NCBI GenBank assembly: GCA_045546275.1
Contig: JAZQCM010000014.1
Coordinates: forward strand, 248,001-312,000
Origin: RGIG1927 sp045546275
GTDB lineage: Bacteria > Bacillota > Clostridia > UMGS1883
Direction: 5' to 3'
Length of the DNA: 64,000 nucleotides
Part shown: positions 49,824 through 57,675 of the stretch, in pieces
Position numbering within the stretch: position 1 is the stretch's first letter
How the letters are laid out: each line of letters opens with the position of its first letter
Notes under the pieces: model-generated
What the model saw: only the letters and a program-made list of their open reading frames with translations
The model's database searches: none
Told to the model about the DNA's origin: nothing
Translations under genes and position numbers: made by a program

Positions 49824-50687
49824 ATGAATTCACATATTGAAAAAGCAAACGTGTTGGTGGAAGCGCTTCCCTACATGCAAAAGCTTTCCGGCAAAACAAT
49901 AGTTGTTAAATACGGCGGAAACGCTATGATTAACGAAGAGTTGAAGGAAACCATTGTTGAAGATATTGCCCTTTTAAAGCTTATCGGTGCAAACCCCATT
50001 GTTGTACACGGCGGTGGCCCCGACATTACAAATGCTCTTAAAAGCTTTAATATTGAAACAAAGTTCATTAACGGCTTAAGATATACCGATGCTGAAACCA
50101 TGCGTATTGCCCAGATGGTTTTGGTTGGTAAAACAAATAAAGAAATTGTTTCATTGGTTGAAAAGCATGGTGGTAATGCTATTGGTATTTCAGGTATCGA
50201 CGGCAAGTGTATCAAGTGCGAAAAGAAAAAAACCATTGTTGACGGCAAAGAGGTTGACCTTGGCTTTGTGGGTAACATTGTGCGTGTTGACGGCAAGGTT
50301 ATTAACCTTATCTGTAAGGACAAGTACATCCCCGTAATTGCGCCCATCGGTATAGACGACGAGGGTAACAGCTATAATATAAATGCGGACGATGTTGCAA
50401 GTGCAGTTGCAAGTGCAGTAGGCGCAGAAAAGCTTATTTTCTTAACCGACATTGAAGGTGTTAAGGATTCAAACGGTAATGTAATTTTTGAAATGAACCG
50501 CAGTCAGGTTAAAGAAAACATTGAAAAGGGTGTAATTTCCGGTGGTATGATACCCAAGGTTACAGGCTGTATTGATGCCATTGATGCAGGTGTGCAAAAG
50601 GTACATATTATCGACGGCAGAGTGCATCATTGCTTGCTTCTCGAAATATTTACCGACACAGGTATTGGCACAATGATAACAAACTGA
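49824..50687 (+). CDS. argB: Acetylglutamate kinase
   Basis: A 287-residue amino-acid kinase that phosphorylates N-acetylglutamate, the second step of arginine synthesis. Motifs: VVKYGGNAM (about 27-35, lysine for phosphate binding), IVVHGGGPDITN, GLRYTDAETM, and NINADDVASAVASAVGAEKLIFLTDIEGV (about 188-216) followed by GGMIPKVTGCIDAID. An N-terminal helix of about 20 residues is present, the extension typical of arginine-inhibited hexameric forms. In operon with argC. Confidence 0.97.
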   Translation: MNSHIEKANVLVEALPYMQKLSGKTIVVKYGGNAMINEELKETIVEDIALLKLIGANPIVVHGGGPDITNALKSFNIETKFINGLRYTDAETMRIAQMVLVGKTNKEIVSLVEKHGGNAIGISGIDGKCIKCEKKKTIVDGKEVDLGFVGNIVRVDGKVINLICKDKYIPVIAPIGIDDEGNSYNINADDVASAVASAVGAEKLIFLTDIEGVKDSNGNVIFEMNRSQVKENIEKGVISGGMIPKVTGCIDAIDAGVQKVHIIDGRVHHCLLLEIFTDTGIGTMITN

Positions 50688-50695
50688 TTTAACGA

Positions 50696-50742
50696 AATCA
50701 ATTTGTTATCAAGTAATAAGTAATAGGGAATAGTGAATAAGT
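50696..50742 (+). repeat. Short AT-rich quasi-repeat
   Basis: Consecutive variants of AGTAATA / GGAATAG / TGAATAA in the space between argB and ybaK. No T-rich hairpin follows, so argB and ybaK are probably co-transcribed. Confidence 0.4.
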
Positions 50743-51213
50743 ATGGTAAAAACAAATGCAATGCGCCTTGTTGAACAAGCTAAAATTGAATTTGAAACAA
50801 AGGAATACGAGGTTGACGAAAGTGACCTTAGTGGCGAAACTGTTGCAAAAAAAGTCAACATGGACCCCGACAGCGTTTTTAAAACCTTGGTTGCCAAGGG
50901 TGACAAAACAGGTGTGAATGTTTTTGTAATCCCCGTAACAGGTGAGCTTGACTTAAAAAAGGCGGCAAAGGTAACAGGCAACAAAAAAATTGAAATGGTT
51001 CCTGTTAAGGACCTGCTTGGATTAACCGGCTATATCCGCGGTGGTTGCAGTCCTGTTGGTATGAAAAAGCAGTACCCCACATATTTTGACGAAACAGTTA
51101 TACTCTTTGACACTATTGCAGTTTCCGCAGGGGTAAGAGGCTGCCAGATGATATTGAACGGCGAAAAGCTTTGCGAGTACGTAAAGGGCACCATTACAGA
51201 TTTGTGCATGTAA
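50743..51213 (+). CDS. ybaK: Cys-tRNA(Pro)/Cys-tRNA(Cys) deacylase
   Basis: A 156-residue trans-editing protein of the YbaK/EbsC family. It hydrolyses Cys-tRNA(Pro) made in error by prolyl-tRNA synthetase. Signature segments: KTNAMRLVEQAKIEFET, DPDSVFKTLVAKGDKTG (with the essential Lys), VIPVTGELDLKKAAK, and GYIRGGCSPVGMKKQYPTYFDE (about 97-118). The typical C-terminal RG-x-Q motif appears as VRGCQM. Cytoplasmic. It probably shares the argCB transcript. Confidence 0.94.
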   Translation: MVKTNAMRLVEQAKIEFETKEYEVDESDLSGETVAKKVNMDPDSVFKTLVAKGDKTGVNVFVIPVTGELDLKKAAKVTGNKKIEMVPVKDLLGLTGYIRGGCSPVGMKKQYPTYFDETVILFDTIAVSAGVRGCQMILNGEKLCEYVKGTITDLCM

Positions 51214-51217
51214 TGAA

Positions 51218-51255
51218 AACACCTATTGACAAAATGCTCAATAGGTGTTATATTT
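51218..51255 (+). terminator. Terminator of argCB-ybaK, overlapping the next promoter
   Basis: AACACCTATTGA - 8-base loop - TCAATAGGTGTT followed by ATATTTT. The left arm ends in the TTGACA of the following promoter. Confidence 0.75.
51226..51254 (+). promoter_or_regulatory. Promoter of the metal-efflux operon
   Basis: TTGACA (51226-51231), 17-bp spacer, TATATT (51249-51254). Confidence 0.8.
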
Positions 51256-51265
51256 TAATTAATAG

Positions 51266-51281
51266 TTGAACAATTATTCAA
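51266..51281 (+). promoter_or_regulatory. ArsR/SmtB-type operator
   Basis: TTGAACAATTATTCAA, imperfect dyad with TTGAA/TTCAA arms, like the TGAAnnn...TTCA sites of CzrA/SmtB/CadC sensors. It lies 11 bases after the -10 box, so a bound repressor would block initiation. Confidence 0.78.
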
Positions 51282-51304
51282 TTGTTTGTTGAAAGGAGAA
51301 AACT

Positions 51305-51589
51305 ATGTTAGAGGAAGAATTGTTGTATGACCTGGCGGAATTGTACAAAATTTTCGGCGACAGCACCCGCATAAGAATATTGTATGCGCTTTTTGAAAAG
51401 GAAATGTGTGTAAACGATATTTCCGAGGAATTATCCATGACGATGAGTGCAATAAGCCATCAGTTAAGAATTTTAAAGCAGGCAAGGCTTGTAAGGTATC
51501 GTAAGGAAGGCAAGGCAGTTTTTTACGCATTGTCCGACGACCATGTAAAGAGCATTATTGAAATGGGTATTGAACATATAAGTGAATAG
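51305..51589 (+). CDS. ArsR/SmtB-family metal-sensing repressor
   Basis: A 94-residue winged-helix repressor. AELYKIFGDSTRIRILYALFEKEMCVNDI leads into the helix-turn-helix (SAISHQLRILKQARLVRYRKEGKAVFYAL). The last helix has D-D-H followed ten residues later by H-I-S-E (DDHVKSIIEMGIEHISE), which fits the alpha-5 zinc site of CzrA and SmtB (D-x-H ... H-x-x-H/E). The CadC-type CVC pair of the alpha-3 site is not complete: only one Cys, in EMCVND. So zinc or cobalt sensing is more likely than cadmium or lead. First gene of the efflux operon; autoregulated through 51266. Confidence 0.9.
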   Translation: MLEEELLYDLAELYKIFGDSTRIRILYALFEKEMCVNDISEELSMTMSAISHQLRILKQARLVRYRKEGKAVFYALSDDHVKSIIEMGIEHISE

Positions 51590-51604
51590 AAAGGAAGTGG
51601 TGGT

Positions 51605-51823
51605 ATGAAAAAGGTATTTAAGTTAGACGAAGTTGACTGTGCAGTATGTGCATCCAACATGGAGGCGGGAGTTAAAAAAATAAGCGGTGTAGAGTCCGCT
51701 GTTGTAAGCTACGTTACACAAAAGCTTTTAATTGAATGTGACGAAAAGGATTTAGACAGAATAGTAGACGAGGCTCAGAAGGTTATTAAAAAGGTTGACC
51801 CCCGTTGCAGAATTGTGAGGTAG
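51605..51823 (+). CDS. Stand-alone heavy-metal-associated (HMA) domain
   Basis: A 72-residue ferredoxin-like metal chaperone domain. The metal site is DCAVCASNM, with CxxC at residues 12-15. It ends 2 bases before the P-type ATPase start. In most CadA/ZntA pumps this domain is the N-terminus of the ATPase itself; here it is a separate protein. It should deliver metal to, or regulate, the pump. ATG with GGAAGTGGT upstream. Confidence 0.88.
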   Translation: MKKVFKLDEVDCAVCASNMEAGVKKISGVESAVVSYVTQKLLIECDEKDLDRIVDEAQKVIKKVDPRCRIVR

Positions 51824-51825
51824 CT

Positions 51826-53622
51826 ATGAGTAAACGGCAGAAAGAAAATCTTTATCGCATAATTACAGCTATAATACTCTTTGCCTCCGTTTTGGTTGCA
51901 CCCTTTGAAGGATTAGTAAAAGCACTATGCTTTTTAATTCCATATTTAGTTGCAGGCTACGATGTTTTGGCAGGTGCAGTGAGAAATATTATTCACGGAA
52001 GAATTTTTGACGAAAACTTTTTAATGTCCCTTGCCACCATAGGTGCATTTTTAATCGGCGAATATCCCGAAGCGGTGTTTGTTATGCTTTTTTTCCAGAT
52101 TGGTGAGCTTTTTCAAAGCATTGCGGTGGGTAAAAGCCGTAAATCCATATCTGATTTAATGGATATATGTCCCGAGGAAGCGGTTGTTTTAAGAGGCAAC
52201 GAATGGGTAACGGTTTTTCCTGAAGAGGTAGCTGAGGGTGATACCATTTTAGTAAAACCCGGTGACAAAATAGCTCTTGACGGAATTGTAACAAAAGGGG
52301 AGAGCGATGTTGACACTTCCTCTATGACAGGGGAAAGCGTGCCGAAATTTGTAAAATGCGGTGATGAGGTAATAAGCGGTTGTGTAAACGTTTCGTCTCC
52401 CTTGGAAATTAAGGTAACAAAAGAATTTTCCAACTCAACGGTTTCAAAAATTTTAGAGCTTGTAGAGCATAGCGCCATGAACAAAGGCAAATACGAAAGC
52501 TTTATAACAAGGTTTTCAAGAGTATACACCCCTGTGGTTGTGCTTCTGGCACTTTTGGTGGCGTTTGTTCCCCCCATCTTTTTTGGTAATTTTACCACCT
52601 GGGCAATGCGTGCGTTAAGCTTTCTTGTTGTGTCCTGTCCTTGTGCTTTGGTTATCAGCGTGCCTCTTTCATTTTTCAGCGGCATCGGTGCGGCAAGCAA
52701 AAAGGGCATACTTGTAAAAGGCTCTACTTACCTTGAGCTTTTGGAAAAATGTGCTGTGGTGGTTACCGACAAAACAGGCACAATAACCGAAGGCAGGCTT
52801 TGTGTAAAAGAGGTTTGCGGCGATGTTTTAATGCTTGCTCAAAGCTTAGAAAGGTTTTCAAACCATCCTGTTGCAAAGGCGATTTGCGAAAATGCAGTTG
52901 AATTTCTGCCTGCGGAAAATGTTATTGAAATTCCGGGCAAGGGTGTTACAGGCGTTGTAAACGGCAAAAAGGTTCTTTGCGGAAATCTCAGTTTAATGCT
53001 TGAAGAAAAAATCGAAGTCCCCGAAAAAAATGCAAATGTGTACATTGCCGAAAATGGTGAGTACAAGGGCTGTATTTTTGTTGCGGATAAAATAAAGACA
53101 AACGTGAAGGAAAGCCTTGAAAAGGTTAAAAGGCTGGGTGTTACAAAAACTGTTATGCTCACAGGTGACACAAAAGAGGGAGCAGGCAAAATAATTGAAG
53201 AAAAAATTGTGGATGAGGTTTACACTTCGCTTTTGCCCAACGATAAGGTGCACGCCCTTGAAAAAATTATTAACAACACAAAGGGCACGGTGGTGTATCT
53301 TGGTGACGGAATAAACGATGCGCCTGTTTTAAAAAGAGCCGATGTGGGTATTGCCATGGGTCAGGTGGGAAGCGATGCGGCAATTGAATCAAGTGACATT
53401 GTTTTTGTAAATGACCAAATTTCTCTTTTGGAAAAAAGCATTAAAATTTCAAAAAAGACAATGAAAATCGTAAGGGAAAACATTGTGTTTGCAATATTGG
53501 TAAAGGTGTTTGTGTTAATACTTACCGCATTTGGCTATGCAGATATGTGGCAGGCGGTTTTTGCCGATGTTGGAGTTATGGTAATTGCAGTTTTAAATGC
53601 AATGCGAGCATTAAAAGCATAA
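51826..53622 (+). CDS. Zinc/cadmium-type P1B-ATPase lacking its N-terminal HMA domain
   Basis: A 598-residue metal-exporting P-type ATPase. Start at 51826 (ATG, GTGAGG upstream). Transmembrane motif SCPCAL (about 273), phosphorylation site DKTGT (about 316-320), TGES in the actuator, HP motif NHPVAKA, and GDGINDAPVLKRADVGIAMG. The membrane ends have K in the seventh helix (LVKVFVLILTAFG) and DVGVMVIAVLNAMR in the eighth; K and D-x-G are the P1B-2 signature for Zn2+, Cd2+ and Pb2+. The HMA domain is encoded separately upstream. Controlled by the ArsR protein of the same operon. Confidence 0.94.
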   Translation: MSKRQKENLYRIITAIILFASVLVAPFEGLVKALCFLIPYLVAGYDVLAGAVRNIIHGRIFDENFLMSLATIGAFLIGEYPEAVFVMLFFQIGELFQSIAVGKSRKSISDLMDICPEEAVVLRGNEWVTVFPEEVAEGDTILVKPGDKIALDGIVTKGESDVDTSSMTGESVPKFVKCGDEVISGCVNVSSPLEIKVTKEFSNSTVSKILELVEHSAMNKGKYESFITRFSRVYTPVVVLLALLVAFVPPIFFGNFTTWAMRALSFLVVSCPCALVISVPLSFFSGIGAASKKGILVKGSTYLELLEKCAVVVTDKTGTITEGRLCVKEVCGDVLMLAQSLERFSNHPVAKAICENAVEFLPAENVIEIPGKGVTGVVNGKKVLCGNLSLMLEEKIEVPEKNANVYIAENGEYKGCIFVADKIKTNVKESLEKVKRLGVTKTVMLTGDTKEGAGKIIEEKIVDEVYTSLLPNDKVHALEKIINNTKGTVVYLGDGINDAPVLKRADVGIAMGQVGSDAAIESSDIVFVNDQISLLEKSIKISKKTMKIVRENIVFAILVKVFVLILTAFGYADMWQAVFADVGVMVIAVLNAMRALKA

Positions 53623-53648
53623 AAAATGGAAGAAAATGCATTAAAAGA

Positions 53649-53677
53649 TTGCAAAATGTAACAATAGGTGATATAAT
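53649..53677 (+). promoter_or_regulatory. Promoter of the uracil permease gene
   Basis: TTGCAA (53649-53654), 17-bp spacer, TATAAT (53672-53677). Confidence 0.78.
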
Positions 53678-53713
53678 TTTTGTGAAAATATAATAAAGGA
53701 GAGTTGATCCCTT

Positions 53714-55048
53714 ATGAAGAATGGTAGCTCTATCGGCGAAAGTGCAATTTATGATGCACGAGAGTTGGGCAAAGGCAGAATGCTTGTTTTGGGTTTGCAG
53801 CATCTTTTTGCAATGTTTGGTGCAACAGTGCTTGTTCCTCTTCTCACAGGCTTAAGCGTTTCCTCAACACTTCTTTTTGCAGGCTTGGGTACACTTTTGT
53901 TCCACTTCCTTGCAAAGGGTAAGGTCCCCGCATTCTTAGGCTCATCATTTGCATTTTTAGCAGGCTACATGGCAATTGCACCTAACGGTGAAAAAGAACT
54001 TTTGCCCTATGCATGTCTTGGTGTTGCTTGTGCAGGTTTATTGTATCTTGTTGTAAGCTTGCTCATCAAGCTTTTCGGTGCAAAGAAGGTTATGAGCTTT
54101 TTCCCTCCTGTGGTAACAGGTCCTATTGTTATTGCAATCGGTCTTACACTTTCCAATTCTGCTGTTAACAACTGTGCGGCTGACTGGCTTATTGCTCTTA
54201 TTGCAATTTTAGTTGTAATTATCTGCAATATCTGGGGCAAGGGCATGATTAAGATTATTCCCATTATGCTCGGTGTAATCGTATCTTATGTAGTTGCAGC
54301 TGTTATGGGTCGTGCTGATCTGCAGCCCATACTCGATGCAGCATGGATTGGTGTTCCCTTCAAAATGGAAGACACAGTTTTTGCAATTTTCAAAAACCCC
54401 GACACAACACTTATCGTAACAAGCATTATCACAATTGTGCCCATTGCCATTGCTACAATGGTTGAGCATATCGGTGATATTTGTGCAATAAGCTCCACAA
54501 CTGAGCGTAACTACATCGAGGACCCCGGCTTACACAGAACAATGCTTGGTGACGGTCTTGCTACAACTATAGCATCTCTCTTTGGTGCTCCTGCAAACAC
54601 AACATACGGCGAAAACACAGGTGTTCTTGCGTTAAGCAAGGTTTACGACCCCAGAGTTATCCGTATTGCAGCAGTTTTTGCAGTTATCCTTTCCTTCTCT
54701 CCCAAGTTTGCGGCGCTTATATCCTGTATGCCCACTGCAACAGTTGGCGGCGTTTCTCTTATCCTCTACGGTATGATTTCCGCTGTAGGTGTGAGAAACC
54801 TTGTTGAAAATAAGGTTGACCTTGCAAAGAGCAGAAATGTTATTATTGCAGCACTTATCCTTGTACTTGCAATCGGTATTGCATTCAGTAATAATGGTGC
54901 AATCGCATTTAATGTTGGTACAATTACTATCAGTCTTTCCGGTCTTGCAGTAGCAGCAATTGTTGGTATTGTTGCAAACGCTGTTCTTCCCGGCAAGGAT
55001 TATGAATTTGAAGACGGTAATGATATAAACATTAAGTCCAAAAAGTAA
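53714..55048 (+). CDS. uraA: Uracil-xanthine permease (NCS2 family), probably uracil
   Basis: A 444-residue nucleobase:proton symporter with 14 membrane segments. LQHLFAMFGATVLVPLLTGL near the start and the UraA-type motif MVEHIGDICAISSTTERNYIEDPGLHRTMLGDGLAT (about 246-281), with the uracil-binding Glu in VEH and the second acidic residue in GENTGVLALSKVYDP (about 299-313), favour uracil over xanthine. Single gene with own promoter and terminator. No pyr gene or PyrR binding leader is nearby. Confidence 0.92.
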   Translation: MKNGSSIGESAIYDARELGKGRMLVLGLQHLFAMFGATVLVPLLTGLSVSSTLLFAGLGTLLFHFLAKGKVPAFLGSSFAFLAGYMAIAPNGEKELLPYACLGVACAGLLYLVVSLLIKLFGAKKVMSFFPPVVTGPIVIAIGLTLSNSAVNNCAADWLIALIAILVVIICNIWGKGMIKIIPIMLGVIVSYVVAAVMGRADLQPILDAAWIGVPFKMEDTVFAIFKNPDTTLIVTSIITIVPIAIATMVEHIGDICAISSTTERNYIEDPGLHRTMLGDGLATTIASLFGAPANTTYGENTGVLALSKVYDPRVIRIAAVFAVILSFSPKFAALISCMPTATVGGVSLILYGMISAVGVRNLVENKVDLAKSRNVIIAALILVLAIGIAFSNNGAIAFNVGTITISLSGLAVAAIVGIVANAVLPGKDYEFEDGNDINIKSKK

Positions 55049-55053
55049 AATTT

Positions 55054-55079
55054 AAAGGGAGAGCTTGCTCTCCCTTTTA
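55054..55079 (+). terminator. Terminator of the uracil permease gene
   Basis: AAAGGGAGAGC - TT - GCTCTCCCTTT followed by T. Confidence 0.88.
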
Positions 55080-55332
55080 CTTTACCAAAAAACCATGTGG
55101 CATATTGCACAAGCGGCTGTGGGTACAGGGTAAATATCTATCAATGCATATTAATAAATACGATAAAATGATGTAAAAGTAATAAATGGAATAATGCTCT
55201 GTTTGCAGGTGAGACAAGGCTTTAGTAATATTCGGACAGCAAAACATATTCAAATAAGTGAAAAAAACCTCCATTTGTGAAAAGTGCATAAAAAAATCGA
55301 AAAAACTTTTAATATTTCTAACTATTAGCATA
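55080..55332. other. Intergenic region, nothing recognised
   Basis: AT-rich sequence between the uracil permease terminator and the promoter at 55333. Open frames on both strands have no ribosome site and read as low-complexity, Lys/Phe/Ile-rich text. I see no riboswitch or repeat. Confidence 0.5.
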
Positions 55333-55361
55333 TTGCAAAAGTCGATTTTATTTGCTATACT
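55333..55361 (+). promoter_or_regulatory. Orphan sigma-A promoter (small RNA candidate)
   Basis: TTGCAA (55333-55338), 17-bp spacer, TATACT (55356-55361). The transcript would start near 55368 and meet a terminator within 80 bases. Confidence 0.78.
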
Positions 55362-55367
55362 ACAGTT

Positions 55368-55445
55368 GTACCGAAAAGGTACGAAACTTTTTTCATTTTC
55401 CCTCCTTTTAGTGACAGACAAACCGATTTGTCTGTCTTTTTTTTT
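55368..55445 (+). ncRNA. Candidate small regulatory RNA with CU-rich single-stranded seed
   Basis: About 70-78 bases from predicted start to terminator. Structure read from the sequence: 5' hairpin GTACC-GAAAA-GGTAC (55368-55382), an unpaired pyrimidine stretch with TTTTCCCTCCTTTTA (55396-55410), and a 3' intrinsic terminator GACAGACAAA-CCGA-TTTGTCTGTC plus nine Ts (55413-55445). The CCCTCC core is complementary to Shine-Dalgarno sequences, as in the seeds of the RsaE/RoxS type of trans-acting sRNAs. No start codon with a ribosome site lies in it. On the other strand the same core reads as a ribosome site, but the T runs fit only plus-strand termination. Not matched to any known family here. 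Confidence 0.6.
55413..55445 (+). terminator. First terminator of the small RNA unit
   Basis: GACAGACAAA - CCGA - TTTGTCTGTC and nine Ts. The left flank is not A-rich, so it works only on the plus strand. Confidence 0.92.
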
Positions 55446-55453
55446 GCTTTTTT

Positions 55454-55485
55454 GCCCTGACGGATTTCTCCGTCAGGGCTTTTTT
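55454..55485 (+). terminator. Second, back-up terminator
   Basis: GCCCTGACGGA - TTTC - TCCGTCAGGGC and six Ts. It lies 8 bases after the first T run. Confidence 0.92.
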
Positions 55486-55489
55486 CATG

Positions 55490-55518
55490 TTGACGGAAAA
55501 CTTGGAGAATGGTATAAT
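55490..55518 (+). promoter_or_regulatory. Promoter of the BNR-repeat protein gene
   Basis: TTGACG (55490-55495), 17-bp spacer, TATAAT (55513-55518). Confidence 0.82.
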
Positions 55519-55550
55519 AAATTTATCTAAAAATGAGAGGATGGGATAGT

Positions 55551-57047
55551 ATGAATATTCTTGAAAAAGAAGGCGCTTGGTGTTGGTTTGCAGACCCGAG
55601 AGCTATCAGCTACAAAGGCAGAACCTTTATCGGTTGTATTGACGTGCACGGCAACATTAAAGCCATAATGCTTTATGAAGGTAAAAAAACTGAAGTTTTA
55701 GTTCGTTCAAACTTCCAGCCTGATGACCACGACAATCCCACGTTTCTGGTGCTTCCCGATGAAAGGATTATGATCATATATTCCCGTCACACTGACGAAG
55801 CGTGCTTTTACTATCGTATTTCAAAAAACAAGTGCGACATTACTGAACTTGGTGAGGAAAAGTGTCTTGAAACTGACCACAACACAACATATCCTTCACT
55901 TTTCTTAATGGATGACGACAAAGACCATATTTATCTTTGCTATCGTGGTGTGAACTGGCATCCCACCTGTGCTCGTCTTTCTATGCCCGACGAAAACGAC
56001 GAAATGCATTTTGTAACAAAGCCTTTCCAGATTGTTCATTCAACAGTTCAGGGTGCAGGGTGTCGACCCTATGCAAAATACGTTTCCGACGGCAAGAGCA
56101 AAATTCACATGGTGTATTCCTCAACTCATCCCGACAATGTTTGCCCCGTGTGTGTGTACTATTCCTGCCTTGATGTTACAAGCTACACTCTTTACGACAT
56201 TGAAGGTAACGTTTTAAAGGAAAAGGTCAACGAAGAGCCTTTTACCGTTACAGGCTTTGAAACTGATGAAAAGTTTGTTGTTGACCCTCATTTATCATCA
56301 AAGCGTGGCTGGGTTTGGGATGTTGCCCTCTTTAACGGCAAGGTAAGTGCTGCAATTGTAAACATTTCCGAGGATAAGCTCACACAAAAGTATTACTATA
56401 CATATTATGAAAACGGAAAGTGGGAAAAAATATTTATCGGTAATGCTCACAAGTTCCACCGTTCCAACACCGAATTCTGCTATGGTGGCGGTATGAGCCT
56501 TGATCGCGATTATGAAGGTGTTGTATATGTTTCAATCCCCATGGGTACAGCCTTTGAGGTTTTAAAGTACACAGTAAAGGACAAAAAAGTAACCCGCGAA
56601 GAAATTACTAAAAACAGCGAGCTTAATAACATCCGTCCCTACAAGATTAAAGAGGGGCCCCTTGTTTGGATGAACGGTGACTATTATTACTGGATTGTAA
56701 ACTCCTCTTTCCCCAAGGGCTTCCCCACACAGGTTGTTATTGATGATTATGATTTTACCAACGCATTCCAAGGTGGTGTGGAAATTACTTGCACCGCTGA
56801 AATGAATGGTGTTATCTATTCCGACGAGGATGTTGAGCTTAAAATTGACGACACAACTGTTATTTTTAACAATAATGTGAGCAGTAATGCTCTTTCAACC
56901 TCCGACTGGAATAAGGAACACAAAGCAACAACCGACGGAAGCAAAAAGCTTGTAAAGCCCGATGTAACAAAGTTCCGCATTGTAAAGTGTGAGGATATGT
57001 TTGTTCTTCTTCGTTGGGACAAGGTTGATGTTGTAGTCAGGAGATAG
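55551..57047 (+). CDS. BNR-repeat family protein (BNR_4 type), probable glycan-active or glycan-binding
   Basis: A 498-residue protein related to the BNR_4 (PF15892) group of beta-propeller proteins. Opening segment GAWCWFADPRAISYKGRTFIG, then HDNPTFLVLPDERIMIIYSRH and YPSLFLMDDDKDHIYLCYRG, are repeated propeller strands. No signal peptide, so it appears cytoplasmic, unlike sialidases. Related proteins include ulvan and rhamnogalacturonan lyase-like enzymes. The ATG at 55551 is chosen over an upstream one at 55533 because GAGAGG lies 10 bases before it. Activity unproven. A NUDIX gene follows after 2 bases. Confidence 0.78.
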   Translation: MNILEKEGAWCWFADPRAISYKGRTFIGCIDVHGNIKAIMLYEGKKTEVLVRSNFQPDDHDNPTFLVLPDERIMIIYSRHTDEACFYYRISKNKCDITELGEEKCLETDHNTTYPSLFLMDDDKDHIYLCYRGVNWHPTCARLSMPDENDEMHFVTKPFQIVHSTVQGAGCRPYAKYVSDGKSKIHMVYSSTHPDNVCPVCVYYSCLDVTSYTLYDIEGNVLKEKVNEEPFTVTGFETDEKFVVDPHLSSKRGWVWDVALFNGKVSAAIVNISEDKLTQKYYYTYYENGKWEKIFIGNAHKFHRSNTEFCYGGGMSLDRDYEGVVYVSIPMGTAFEVLKYTVKDKKVTREEITKNSELNNIRPYKIKEGPLVWMNGDYYYWIVNSSFPKGFPTQVVIDDYDFTNAFQGGVEITCTAEMNGVIYSDEDVELKIDDTTVIFNNNVSSNALSTSDWNKEHKATTDGSKKLVKPDVTKFRIVKCEDMFVLLRWDKVDVVVRR

Positions 57048-57049
57048 TT

Positions 57050-57592
57050 ATGGAAAACATGAAGGAAATCGAGATTTCTCACGAGTATAAATTTAAAGGC
57101 AAAATCATAAACATGCGCCTTGACACTGTTAAAACCCCCGAGGGCAACATTGCCACCCGTGAAATTGTGGAGCATCCCGGTGGGGTGGGGATTGTGGCTC
57201 TTGACCATGAAAACAAGGTGTATATGGAATGGCAGTACCGCCGTCCCTTTGACAGCCTTGTTTATGAAATACCTGCAGGCAAGCGTGATAAAAACGAGGA
57301 GCCCATTGTTTGTGCAAAGCGTGAGCTTGAAGAGGAAATTGGTCTTTGTGCAAAAAACTGGGTGTATCTTGGTGTGAGCTATGCGTCTCCCGGCTTTTGT
57401 ACCGAAGGGTTGCATCTTTTCCTTGCAACTGATTTGTACGAGGGCGAAATGCATCGTGACCCCGACGAAGTTTTAATCATTGAAAAGGTGCCTCTTTCCG
57501 AGCTTGTAGAAAAGGCAATGAGTGGCGAAATTAAGGACGGAAAGAGCCTTATAGGCATTCTCAAAACCAACGAATACTTAAAACGAAAATAA
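57050..57592 (+). CDS. nudF: NUDIX hydrolase, ADP-ribose pyrophosphatase type
   Basis: A 180-residue NUDIX protein of the NudF/YqkG group, which cleaves ADP-ribose to AMP and ribose 5-phosphate. IINMRLDTVKTPEGNIATREIVEHPGGVGIVAL is the typical first half; QYRRPFDSLVYEIPAGK leads into the Nudix box G-KRDKN-E-7 residues-RELEEEIGL with all key residues. Proline 15-17 residues after the box (YASPGFCTE) is the ADP-ribose-specific feature. ATG 2 bases after the BNR gene, with AGGAGAT upstream. Confidence 0.9.
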   Translation: MENMKEIEISHEYKFKGKIINMRLDTVKTPEGNIATREIVEHPGGVGIVALDHENKVYMEWQYRRPFDSLVYEIPAGKRDKNEEPIVCAKRELEEEIGLCAKNWVYLGVSYASPGFCTEGLHLFLATDLYEGEMHRDPDEVLIIEKVPLSELVEKAMSGEIKDGKSLIGILKTNEYLKRK

Positions 57593-57616
57593 ATTTTATT
57601 TTCCTCAAAAAAAGTG

Positions 57617-57645
57617 TTGACAAAGTAAATATTTATATGTATAAT
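57617..57645 (+). promoter_or_regulatory. Consensus promoter of reverse rubrerythrin
   Basis: TTGACA (57617-57622), 17-bp spacer, TATAAT (57640-57645). Confidence 0.9.
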
Positions 57646-57652
57646 AAACATG

Positions 57653-57675
57653 AAAACGATAATGATTATCGTTTT
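57653..57675 (+). promoter_or_regulatory. Fur-family (Fur/PerR) operator
   Basis: A perfect 11-1-11 palindrome with core CGATAATGATTATCG, centred at 57664. The inner GATAATGATTATC fits the 7-1-7 Fur box; PerR boxes differ mainly at the outer T/A positions. It covers the transcription start, so a bound repressor would block initiation. An overlapping partial dyad CGTTTTGAAAACG follows at 57670-57682. Confidence 0.85.

Noticed and set aside
55077..55421. 114-codon minus-strand frame
   Set aside because: Starts inside the small RNA terminator, no aligned ribosome site, low-complexity sequence.
55258..55530. 90-codon plus-strand frame in the intergenic region
   Set aside because: No ribosome site; it runs through a promoter and two terminators, and its composition is that of translated AT-rich non-coding DNA.
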